Assembly: GCA_038248745.1 (NCBI GenBank)
Contig: JBBRXC010000080.1
Coordinates: 1-7,454, forward strand
Direction: 5' to 3'
Source: JAENWH01 sp038248745
GTDB taxonomy: Bacteria; Bacillota; Clostridia; Peptostreptococcales; Anaerovoracaceae
Length of the DNA stretch: 7,454 nucleotides
Under the pieces are notes generated by a model. It was not told the DNA's origin. It saw only the letters and a list, made by a program, of their open reading frames with translations, and did not search any database. Position numbers and translations under genes: made by a program. Position 1 is the first letter of the stretch; the number at the start of each line of letters is the position of its first letter. Positions 1 to 5,045 of this stretch are shown piece after piece.

Positions 1-1
1 A

Positions 2-193
2 TTTTTATTCGGTGGATTAAGCATACTTGGATTGAGATTACAAAGCATGGGGGTAAATGTCTCCCAATATTTGGTGGATATGATTCCATATATTGCAACA
101 ATAGTAATTGTTATTGTCAGCACCATGAGAAATAGAAAAGAAGGCCTTCCACCTGGAGATCTGGGCAACGCGTACTTCAGGGAAGAAAGATAA
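2..193 (+). CDS. ABC transporter permease, simple sugar/nucleoside type (C-terminal fragment)
   Basis: Only the last 63 codons are present; the gene enters from the left edge in frame 2 and ends at TAA 191-193. The fragment starts in a Gly/Leu-rich stretch (FGGLSILGLRLQ), continues with a hydrophobic final membrane helix (YLVDMIPYIATIVIVIVS) and ends in a short basic and proline-containing cytoplasmic tail (LPPGDLGNAYFREER). This helix-plus-tail arrangement, ending in a PYFREER-like sequence, is typical of the second permease of BmpA/Med-type ABC importers (the YufQ/NupQ branch of the simple-sugar permease family), which take up nucleosides or related sugars through the cytoplasmic membrane. 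The partner permease, ATPase and lipoprotein would lie upstream, outside the window. Substrate is inferred from family only; a purine or pyrimidine nucleoside is the likeliest guess. No ordinary Rho-independent terminator follows it. Confidence 0.75.
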   Translation, partial: FLFGGLSILGLRLQSMGVNVSQYLVDMIPYIATIVIVIVSTMRNRKEGLPPGDLGNAYFREER

Positions 194-214
194 TTTAAGA
201 ATGACTGATTGCAA

Positions 215-236
215 GGGCTTTGAAAAAACGAAGCCC
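215..236. repeat. Short inverted repeat after the permease gene
   Basis: GGGCTT (215-220) and AAGCCC (231-236) form a perfect 6-bp stem around a 10-nt A-rich loop, 21 bases after the permease stop codon. A second GGGCTT at 256-261 could pair with the same AAGCCC. No T-tract follows on the + strand, so it does not look like a standard intrinsic terminator, although its position between convergent genes would suit one. A weak or Rho-assisted 3' end is possible. Confidence 0.35.
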
Positions 237-238
237 AA

Positions 239-328
239 TGTCGGCTACTTATAATGGGCTTGTCGGATGATTATAATGGCCTTGTCGGATGCTTATAATG
301 GCCTTGTCGGATGCTTATAATGGCCTTG
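239..328. repeat. 22-bp tandem repeat, about four degenerate units
   Basis: Three full 22-bp units lie head to tail at 249-270, 271-292 and 293-314. A partial unit of 14 matching bases (TTATAATGGCCTTG) follows at 315-328, and a degenerate fragment precedes them at 239-248. Units 271-292 and 293-314 are identical; unit 249-270 differs at two positions. The partial unit at 315-328 is the last 14 bases of the mogA-like gene, including its TAA stop (TTA on the + strand), so each copy carries a copy of the gene's end. The period of 22 is not a multiple of three, and no spacer sequences separate the units. This looks like local tandem amplification at the 3' end of the gene. Confidence 0.9.
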
Positions 329-812
329 CACAATCGGTTGCGCTGCCGGTGAGGATGTCAAGGCCGTGCTCAATAGAAGCCATGGTGTATTCAAGCACTT
401 CGGAGATGGCTTTAGGGCTTCCAGGCATATTTACAATCAGAGTGTTGCCTCGAAGGCCGGCCTCTGCTCTTGAGAGCATTGCTCGTGGTGTTATTTGAAG
501 GGATAGAGATCTCATGGCCTCAGGTATGCCAGGGGCCCTTCTTTCTATTACTTCCAAAGTAGCTTCAGGCGTTACATCTCGATGCGAAAAACCGGTGCCT
601 CCGGTTGTTAAGATGAGGTGGATGCCGTCTTTATCCGCCATTGAAATCATGGTTTGCTTAATGATTTCTTTGTCATCTTGTACCATAATGTATTTTTCAA
701 CCTTGAAATTTTTATGCTTCGAAACGATTGATTCGATGGCGGGCCCTGATAAATCTTCTCTTAATCCGATGGATCCCTTGTCGCTGGCCGTTATGATTCC
801 TACCTTATACAT
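315..812 (-). CDS. mogA: MogA/MoaB family molybdopterin adenylyltransferase
   Basis: The 165-residue product belongs to the MogA/MoaB family, which adenylylates molybdopterin before molybdate insertion in molybdenum cofactor synthesis in the cytoplasm. It has the N-terminal strand VGIITASDKGS, a conserved Asp46 (VQDD), the nucleotide-binding TTGGTG at 69-74 followed by RDVTPEAT with Asp79, then TPRAMLSRAEAGLRG and the C-terminal NMPGSPKA. Asp46 and Asp79 fall where E. coli MogA has its two essential aspartates. Length is normal for the short MoaB/MogA form. The ATG at 810-812 is preceded on the - strand by AAGGA (819-823) with six bases of spacing. It is transcribed away from the DUF1461-like gene, and no other cofactor genes are in the window, so the molybdoenzyme served is unknown. 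Its last codons and stop lie within a 22-bp tandem repeat. The choice between the names mogA and moaB is uncertain. Confidence 0.9.
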   Translation of the reverse strand: MYKVGIITASDKGSIGLREDLSGPAIESIVSKHKNFKVEKYIMVQDDKEIIKQTMISMADKDGIHLILTTGGTGFSHRDVTPEATLEVIERRAPGIPEAMRSLSLQITPRAMLSRAEAGLRGNTLIVNMPGSPKAISEVLEYTMASIEHGLDILTGSATDCARPL

Positions 813-846
813 AAGTTGTCCTTTCTTATTATATCTTTGCAGGTTA

Positions 847-875
847 TAGCAATTAATAATATCTTATTATATAAT
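847..875 (+). promoter_or_regulatory. Candidate promoter for the DUF1461-like gene
   Basis: A perfect TATAAT (870-875) lies about 50 bases upstream of the start codon at 924. The best -35 at suitable spacing is poor (TAGCAA, 847-852, 17-base spacer). The -10 sits in the perfect palindrome ATTATATAAT, so the same element can serve both divergent genes. Confidence 0.35.
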
Positions 876-900
876 AGAGATTGCAATAGTTCTAGTACAA
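871..900 (-). promoter_or_regulatory. Candidate promoter for the mogA-like gene
   Basis: Read on the - strand, TTGTAC (895-900) is followed after 18 bases by TATTAT (871-876). It lies about 60 bases upstream of the mogA-like start codon. The -10 overlaps the palindrome ATTATATAAT (866-875) that the divergent gene may also use. Assigned by consensus match only. Confidence 0.4.
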
Positions 901-923
901 AAGTGAAACAAGAGGGTTTTTAA

Positions 924-1592
924 ATGAAAACTGTAAATTTAATATTAACAATTATTCTGGTAATCAGCATCCCGATTTCCATTATTTGCTTGACAAATAA
1001 TTTGACGACCAGAATGCCGGATTTATATCAGTATGAGCTGAAATCCACGGAGACATTAAAAGACTTGTCTGTAGAAAAAAATGAAGACGAAATGGGTCAG
1101 TTTTTTTCTGAATTCATGATGGGTAAAACACAAAAATTTCAAATAGAATATCAATTTGGAGATAATACAGATACTTTGTTCACACAGGATGAACAGAATA
1201 CAATGAAGAAATTTAAAAGCTTAAGCAATACGATACTGTTTACAGGACTTGTTGCCTTGTTTTTTTCTTTCGTTTCTTATGTCTTGTTGTATAAGCAGAA
1301 TCTAAAAATACTGTTAAGGCGAACTTTTTTAAAGGCAACAGTTCTTTTTGCAGCTTCTATTGGCGGGATCACTTTAGCGACATTATTTTCGCCACTCATT
1401 AAAATGCAGTATGCATTTTTGTTTGACTACGAATTGAAATCATTTTTAGCACTTCCTAAGCTGTTGCCGAAATCCTTTTTTATACATTCAGCACTGGCAA
1501 CGGTTGTTTTATCTATCATTGTTATGGCAATATTATGGTACTTCACATGGAAGATTACAAAGCAAAGAAGAATTTTTGGCGCATCAAGATAG
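924..1592 (+). CDS. DUF1461-like (TIGR01906-type) integral membrane protein
   Basis: The 222-residue protein has a hydrophobic helix near the N-terminus (about residues 4-24), a hydrophilic segment of roughly 75 residues, and three further membrane helices (about 103-123, 138-158 and 185-207), ending in a basic tail KITKQRR. The pattern of one helix, an outside loop containing LFTQDEQNTMKKFKSL, then three helices, matches the DUF1461/TIGR01906 family of Firmicute membrane proteins, whose members carry a similar 'LFTxxE..HM.DVK' segment just before the second helix. The biochemical function of that family is not known. The ATG at 924 follows AAGAGGG with seven bases of spacing. The gene's TAG stop overlaps the ribosome binding site of the next gene, so it is probably cotranscribed with the DJ-1-like and PHP genes. 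Family assignment is by recognition of topology and short motifs and is moderately sure; membrane location is more certain. Confidence 0.7.
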   Translation: MKTVNLILTIILVISIPISIICLTNNLTTRMPDLYQYELKSTETLKDLSVEKNEDEMGQFFSEFMMGKTQKFQIEYQFGDNTDTLFTQDEQNTMKKFKSLSNTILFTGLVALFFSFVSYVLLYKQNLKILLRRTFLKATVLFAASIGGITLATLFSPLIKMQYAFLFDYELKSFLALPKLLPKSFFIHSALATVVLSIIVMAILWYFTWKITKQRRIFGASR

Positions 1593-1603
1593 GAGGAAAT
1601 TTT

Positions 1604-2143
1604 ATGGTATATGTTCATTTGGCTGAAGGATTTGAAGAAATTGAGGCAGTAACAATAGTAGATGTTCTTAGAAGAGGTGAGATTCAAACATTTTTTGTCT
1701 CAATGGAAAAAGAAAAATTTGTGCGCGGAGCTCATGGGATTTTGATAGAAGCTGATATGACATTTGAAACAGCGGATTATGATTTATGTGACATGATTGT
1801 CCTCCCGGGTGGTACGCTAGGAGCAAAAAGTCTTGCAGAAAATGAAGAGCTTTTGATAAAAATAAAAGAGTTTGACAAACAGGGCAAATATTTGGCAGCT
1901 GTATGTGCAGCACCCATGGTGTTTGCAGCAGCTAATATATTGAATGGAAAAGATGCAACGATTTATCCGGGTATGGAATCTTATTTGGAAGGCGCTAAAT
2001 TGAACACAAACAATGTCGTCATTGACGGTAATATTATAACGTCCAAAGGACCCGGTACCTCAATGGAGTTTGCATTAACGATTGTTGGAATATTAATGGG
2101 GTTGTCAGTATCGGATAAATTAAGGAAGGGTCTCATAATTTAA
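1604..2143 (+). CDS. DJ-1/PfpI (ThiJ/YajL) family protein
   Basis: The 179-residue protein has the DJ-1 superfamily hallmarks: an N-terminal AEGFEEIEAVT with Glu14, the LPGG turn at 67-70, the nucleophile-elbow cysteine Cys101 in AAVCAAP, and the C-terminal TSKGPGTSMEFAL. Glu14 and Cys101 are the counterparts of human DJ-1 Glu18 and Cys106. The position of DJ-1 His126 holds Tyr121 (ATIYPGM), as may occur in bacterial members. Relatives are reported as glyoxalase or deglycase-type enzymes, chaperones and oxidative-stress proteins; the exact activity cannot be read from sequence. ATG 1604 was chosen because AGGAGG (1591-1596) lies seven bases upstream and the protein then begins directly with the family's first strand; an in-frame ATG at 1535 would add 23 non-homologous residues inside the preceding gene. 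Its stop TAA shares one base with the next start (TAATG), indicating translational coupling to the PHP gene. Confidence 0.92.
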   Translation: MVYVHLAEGFEEIEAVTIVDVLRRGEIQTFFVSMEKEKFVRGAHGILIEADMTFETADYDLCDMIVLPGGTLGAKSLAENEELLIKIKEFDKQGKYLAAVCAAPMVFAAANILNGKDATIYPGMESYLEGAKLNTNNVVIDGNIITSKGPGTSMEFALTIVGILMGLSVSDKLRKGLII

Positions 2144-2928
2144 TGGAAAGTAAAATTGATTTGCATGTACATACCTATTATTCTGATGGAACCTTATCTC
2201 CGACAGAAATTATTAAATGGGCGAAGAAGTCGAAACTAGACCAGATCGCTATCACAGACCATGATGGCATCGATGGAATTCAAGAAGCGCTAATTGCAGG
2301 TGAGGCTCTCGAGATTGTTGTAATTCCTGGGATTGAATTTTCTGTTGATGAATCAAACGGCCTTGGGTTGCATATACTTGGATACCATATTGATATATTT
2401 AACGAGGATTTGAAAAATAAATTAGCATATATAAAACAAAAACGCAAAGAACGAAATGATAAATTGATAACGGTTTTATCTGATTTGGGATATCCCCTTG
2501 TTTATGCGGACATGCAGAAGAGAGGGTCGGGGAATTATATAGGAAAGCCGGATTTTGCAAGAGGACTTATTCATAAAAAGTATATCAGTAAATTTTCGGA
2601 GGCCTTTCAGGTGGGTCAGTTTTTAATGGCTGAGAACGTAAGAAAGATAAAAAAAGAAAAGCTGTCTGCAAAAGAAGCCATTGCGCTGATTAACGGAGCG
2701 GGAGGGATTGCTGTATTGGCGCACCCAATGAAAGTGACTGGGTTAAGTGGGGAGTATTTTACGGAGCTGGAAAATCTGATTATAAAACTGAAAGGATACG
2801 GATTAAAAGGAATGGAATGTTTCTATCCAGAGCACAGTGAGGAAGAGACAATGAAACTTGTAAATCTGGCCGAAAAACACAAATTGCATATAACGAAAGG
2901 CTCAGATTATCACGGGCCGAAAGAATAG
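2143..2928 (+). CDS. PHP-domain phosphoesterase, C-terminally short
   Basis: The 261-residue product is a PHP-family metal-dependent phosphoesterase of the TrpH/YciV (RNase AM, 3',5'-nucleoside bisphosphate phosphatase) type. The metal-binding motifs are all present: DLHVHT (His8, His10), SDG (Asp15), TDHD (His40), PGIEFS (Glu65), HILGYH, AHP (His194) and SDYHG (Asp255, His257). Family members hydrolyse pAp-like nucleotides or short RNA ends in the cytoplasm; which applies here is inference. The start is fixed by the motif lying at residue 6 and by the TAATG overlap with the DJ-1-like gene; the upstream AAGGAAGGG is 12 bases away, so initiation probably relies on coupling. The protein ends only four residues after the last metal ligand, whereas relatives usually continue for about 20-30 residues. 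The stop lies in a 12-bp direct duplication, so recent loss of the tail is possible. No terminator follows. Confidence 0.88.
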   Translation: MESKIDLHVHTYYSDGTLSPTEIIKWAKKSKLDQIAITDHDGIDGIQEALIAGEALEIVVIPGIEFSVDESNGLGLHILGYHIDIFNEDLKNKLAYIKQKRKERNDKLITVLSDLGYPLVYADMQKRGSGNYIGKPDFARGLIHKKYISKFSEAFQVGQFLMAENVRKIKKEKLSAKEAIALINGAGGIAVLAHPMKVTGLSGEYFTELENLIIKLKGYGLKGMECFYPEHSEEETMKLVNLAEKHKLHITKGSDYHGPKE

Positions 2929-2940
2929 CCGAAAGAATAG
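2917..2940 (+). repeat. 12-bp tandem duplication carrying the PHP stop codon
   Basis: CCGAAAGAATAG occurs twice without spacing (2917-2928 and 2929-2940). It is in frame with the PHP gene, so the end reads Pro-Lys-Glu-stop and then again Pro-Lys-Glu-stop. Confidence 0.95.
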
Positions 2941-2950
2941 AAAAAAACAT

Positions 2951-2979
2951 TTGACATAATTTTCCATCAATGGTAAAAT
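2951..2979 (+). promoter_or_regulatory. Near-consensus housekeeping promoter for the YdbC-like gene
   Basis: TTGACA (2951-2956), a 17-base spacer and TAAAAT (2974-2979) give a -35 identical to consensus and a -10 with one mismatch. Transcription should start near 2986, giving a leader of about 45 bases before the start codon. It begins 11 bases after the duplicated PHP stop region. Confidence 0.85.
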
Positions 2980-3031
2980 AAGGTACAAAACAAAAGGGGT
3001 TTTGCATTTTATATTTGAAAGGAGATTAATG

Positions 3032-3274
3032 ATGTCAACAAATGAAAAAGAAAAAGATGAAGTTACGTTTGAAGTGGTAGAGCACTTAGGGGTAGTAGCT
3101 TCTTATCCAACAGGCTGGAAAAAAGAGCTTAACAAGGTGGCATGGAACGGAAACGCGGCTAAATATGACCTGAGAGATTGGGATGAAAGCCACGAGCATA
3201 TGTCAAGAGGGATCACCCTACACCAAGAAGAAGCAAAAAAAGTATTTGAATTATTACAGGCTGTAGAATTTTAA
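3032..3274 (+). CDS. YdbC-family PC4-like ssDNA-binding protein
   Basis: This 80-residue acidic-tailed protein matches the YdbC family (DUF2128, PC4-like fold), whose Lactococcus lactis member was shown structurally to bind single-stranded DNA as a homodimer. Seen here are the strand FEVVEHLGV (13-21), GWKKELNKVAWNG (28-40), the conserved KYDLRDWD (44-51), HMSRGITL (56-63) and a C-terminal helix EEAKKVFELL. Basic and aromatic residues Lys30, Lys31, Lys35 and Trp38 are candidates for DNA contact. The start at 3032 has GGAG (3021-3024) seven bases upstream; an adjacent ATG at 3029 has only four bases of spacing. An upstream in-frame ATG at 3002 lies before the Shine-Dalgarno and is unlikely. 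The gene has its own strong promoter and terminator and looks monocistronic, which fits steady expression of a general nucleic-acid-binding protein. Its cellular role is not established. Confidence 0.87.
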   Translation: MSTNEKEKDEVTFEVVEHLGVVASYPTGWKKELNKVAWNGNAAKYDLRDWDESHEHMSRGITLHQEEAKKVFELLQAVEF

Positions 3275-3283
3275 ACGAAACGG

Positions 3284-3323
3284 TGGGAGCAGATATAAGT
3301 ATCTGCTCCCATTTACTTTTTTC
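3284..3323 (+). terminator. Intrinsic terminator after the YdbC-like gene
   Basis: TGGGAGCAGATA (3284-3295) and TATCTGCTCCCA (3300-3311) form a perfect 12-bp stem with a TAAG tetraloop, followed by a T-rich tract (TTTACTTTTTTCT). It begins nine bases after the stop codon and separates this gene from the pseudouridine operon promoter. Confidence 0.95.
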
Positions 3324-3333
3324 TAAAAAAAGG

Positions 3334-3362
3334 GTTACATTTAAGAAGGTATGCCGTATAAT
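3334..3362 (+). promoter_or_regulatory. Promoter of the nucleoside kinase-psuK-psuG operon
   Basis: A perfect TATAAT (3357-3362) is preceded after 17 bases by GTTACA (3334-3339), a four-of-six match to the -35 consensus; TTACAT one base later with 16-base spacing is an alternative. Transcription would begin near 3369, leaving a leader of only about 15 bases that is mostly Shine-Dalgarno sequence. There is therefore no room for a riboswitch or attenuator in this leader. Confidence 0.65.
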
Positions 3363-3383
3363 TGTTAAAAGGGGGTGAAGGTA

Positions 3384-5045
3384 ATGGAAGTTCGCTTAAT
3401 AAAAGGCCCAAGAACAAATCCAATAGATATTGACGTGAAATGTGGTATTACTATAGAAGAACTTATTGGTGAGGTTAAAAAAGAATTGCCTTACACAATA
3501 ATCGCAGCGAAGGTGAACAATAAGATAGAATCACTGACATATAGGCTGCAAAGGCCAGCCGAGTTAGAATTGCTGGACATGAGAAATCAGGCTGCAAATT
3601 TAATTTATCAGTATAGCCTTTCATTAATATATTTGAAGGCCATTCATGATATTCTCGGAAAAGTTCAGGTAGAGATTGCAAATTCTTTGAATAAAGGATT
3701 GTTTACAAATATTAAAACGATGAAACCTATTACAAAAGAGGATGTTGAAAAAATCGAGAAAAGGATGAGAGAAATCGTAACGGAAGACATTCCTTTCGTG
3801 AAACATATCGTTGATAAAGATACTGCATTAAATCAATTGATTTCCGATGCCCAAAGAGAAAAAATAAGGATGCTCCAAAAAGCAGGAGATGCTAAAAGGG
3901 TAAAGTTCTATTCCTTAGAGGACACCTGCGATTTTTTTTATGGGATGATGGTGCCTTCTACAAGATATATTGAACATTTCGAATTGCGCAAGTACAAGTC
4001 TGGTGTGTTACTTAGATTTCCACATCAAAAAAATCCGGATCAAATACCGGAGTATATAGATGAAAAAAATTTATACGAAGCCTTCGCAGAGGAGACCAGA
4101 TGGGAGAACCTGATGGAGGTTAGATATGTGAGTGATCTAAACGACAAAATTGCCAATGAAGAATATAAAGAACTTATCCAAATTTCTGAAGCTCTTCACG
4201 AAAAAAAAATCGCCGAAATCGCAAATTTGATATCAAAAGAAAATAAAAGAATAATATTGATTGCAGGGCCTTCCTCATCGGGGAAAACAACTTTTGCCAG
4301 AAGACTTTGTATCCAGTTAAAGGTAAACGGGATGAAGCCCCTTTATTTGGGAACTGATGATTATTATTTGGAGCGAAACGCTACGCCTGTTGACGAATAC
4401 GGCGAAAAAAACTTTGAAGATCTGCAAGCGATTGATATTAAACTGTTTAATAGTCAGCTAAATGATTTGCTTGAAGGGAAAATGGTTGATATTCCAGAGT
4501 TTGACTTTTATGAAGGAACCAAGGTATTCGGTAAAAGACCTACGAAAATCAAGGCAAATCAGCCAATAGTGATTGAAGGAATCCATGGATTAAATAAAGA
4601 GCTTACCGCAAATTTGCCGGATGAAGAAAAATTTAAAATATATATCAGTCCTTTTACTCAGTTGAATATTGATGAACATAATAGAATCCCCACAACAGAC
4701 GCACGAATGTTAAGAAGAATGGTAAGAGATTCTCAATTCAGGGGATATTCTGCTAAAAAAACCATTGAATTTTGGCCAAAGGTTCGGACAGGAGAAGATA
4801 AAAACATTTTCCCCTTCAGCAATGAGGCGGATGTGCTTTTTAATTCGGCCCATATTTATGAGTTGGCTGTGTTAAAAAAATATGCAGAACCATTATTATT
4901 AGAAATTAAGCCGGAGGAACCGGAATATAGTGAAGCAATAAGAATGTTGAAATTTATCAATTTTTTTGATGTCATTGAAGATGATTCAATTATAGTGAAT
5001 AACTCTATTATTAGAGAGTTTATTGGAGGAAGTATATTCGTATGA
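3384..5045 (+). CDS. Nucleoside (uridine-like) kinase with N-terminal TGS/ThrRS-like region
   Basis: The 553-residue protein joins an N-terminal TGS-type domain (about 1-62) and a ThrRS N2-like region (about 63-215, ending in the family motif MVPSTRYIEHFELRKYKSGVLLRFP-like stretch) to a P-loop kinase of the uridine kinase/phosphoribulokinase family (about 265-490). The kinase part shows Walker A GPSSSGKTT (295-303; Lys301), the substrate-side GTDDYYLER (Asp325, Asp326) and IEGIHGLN. No HxxxH metal site of ThrRS editing domains is visible. The family is usually annotated as nucleoside kinase and should transfer the ATP phosphate to a nucleoside 5'-hydroxyl; the precise substrate is unknown. 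ATG 3384 is chosen over an in-frame GTG at 3375 because GGGGGTG (3371-3377), which contains that GTG, is the Shine-Dalgarno at six bases of spacing. The stop overlaps the next start by four bases (ATGA), tying this gene to pseudouridine breakdown. Confidence 0.85.
   Translation: MEVRLIKGPRTNPIDIDVKCGITIEELIGEVKKELPYTIIAAKVNNKIESLTYRLQRPAELELLDMRNQAANLIYQYSLSLIYLKAIHDILGKVQVEIANSLNKGLFTNIKTMKPITKEDVEKIEKRMREIVTEDIPFVKHIVDKDTALNQLISDAQREKIRMLQKAGDAKRVKFYSLEDTCDFFYGMMVPSTRYIEHFELRKYKSGVLLRFPHQKNPDQIPEYIDEKNLYEAFAEETRWENLMEVRYVSDLNDKIANEEYKELIQISEALHEKKIAEIANLISKENKRIILIAGPSSSGKTTFARRLCIQLKVNGMKPLYLGTDDYYLERNATPVDEYGEKNFEDLQAIDIKLFNSQLNDLLEGKMVDIPEFDFYEGTKVFGKRPTKIKANQPIVIEGIHGLNKELTANLPDEEKFKIYISPFTQLNIDEHNRIPTTDARMLRRMVRDSQFRGYSAKKTIEFWPKVRTGEDKNIFPFSNEADVLFNSAHIYELAVLKKYAEPLLLEIKPEEPEYSEAIRMLKFINFFDVIEDDSIIVNNSIIREFIGGSIFV

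Noticed and set aside
239..328. The 22-bp repeats as a short CRISPR array
   Set aside because: The units are directly adjacent with no unique spacers, and no cas genes are nearby; this is a simple tandem repeat.
514..849. Open frame on the + strand opposite the mogA-like gene
   Set aside because: It is fully antisense to a gene with clear family motifs, has no good ribosome binding site and encodes no recognisable protein.
1535..1603. Upstream in-frame ATG extending the DJ-1-like protein by 23 residues
   Set aside because: The extension lies inside the DUF1461-like gene and does not resemble the family, while ATG 1604 has an ideal AGGAGG seven bases upstream.
2991..3004. CAAAA/TTTTG hairpin in the leader of the YdbC-like gene
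   Set aside because: The five-base, mostly A-T stem with a GGGG loop is too weak to support a regulatory or riboswitch claim.
3002..3031. Longer start for the YdbC-like protein at 3002
   Set aside because: It would begin before the Shine-Dalgarno GGAG (3021-3024) and has no ribosome binding site of its own.
3375..3383. GTG at 3375 as the nucleoside kinase start
   Set aside because: This GTG is part of the Shine-Dalgarno sequence GGGGGTG that serves the ATG at 3384.
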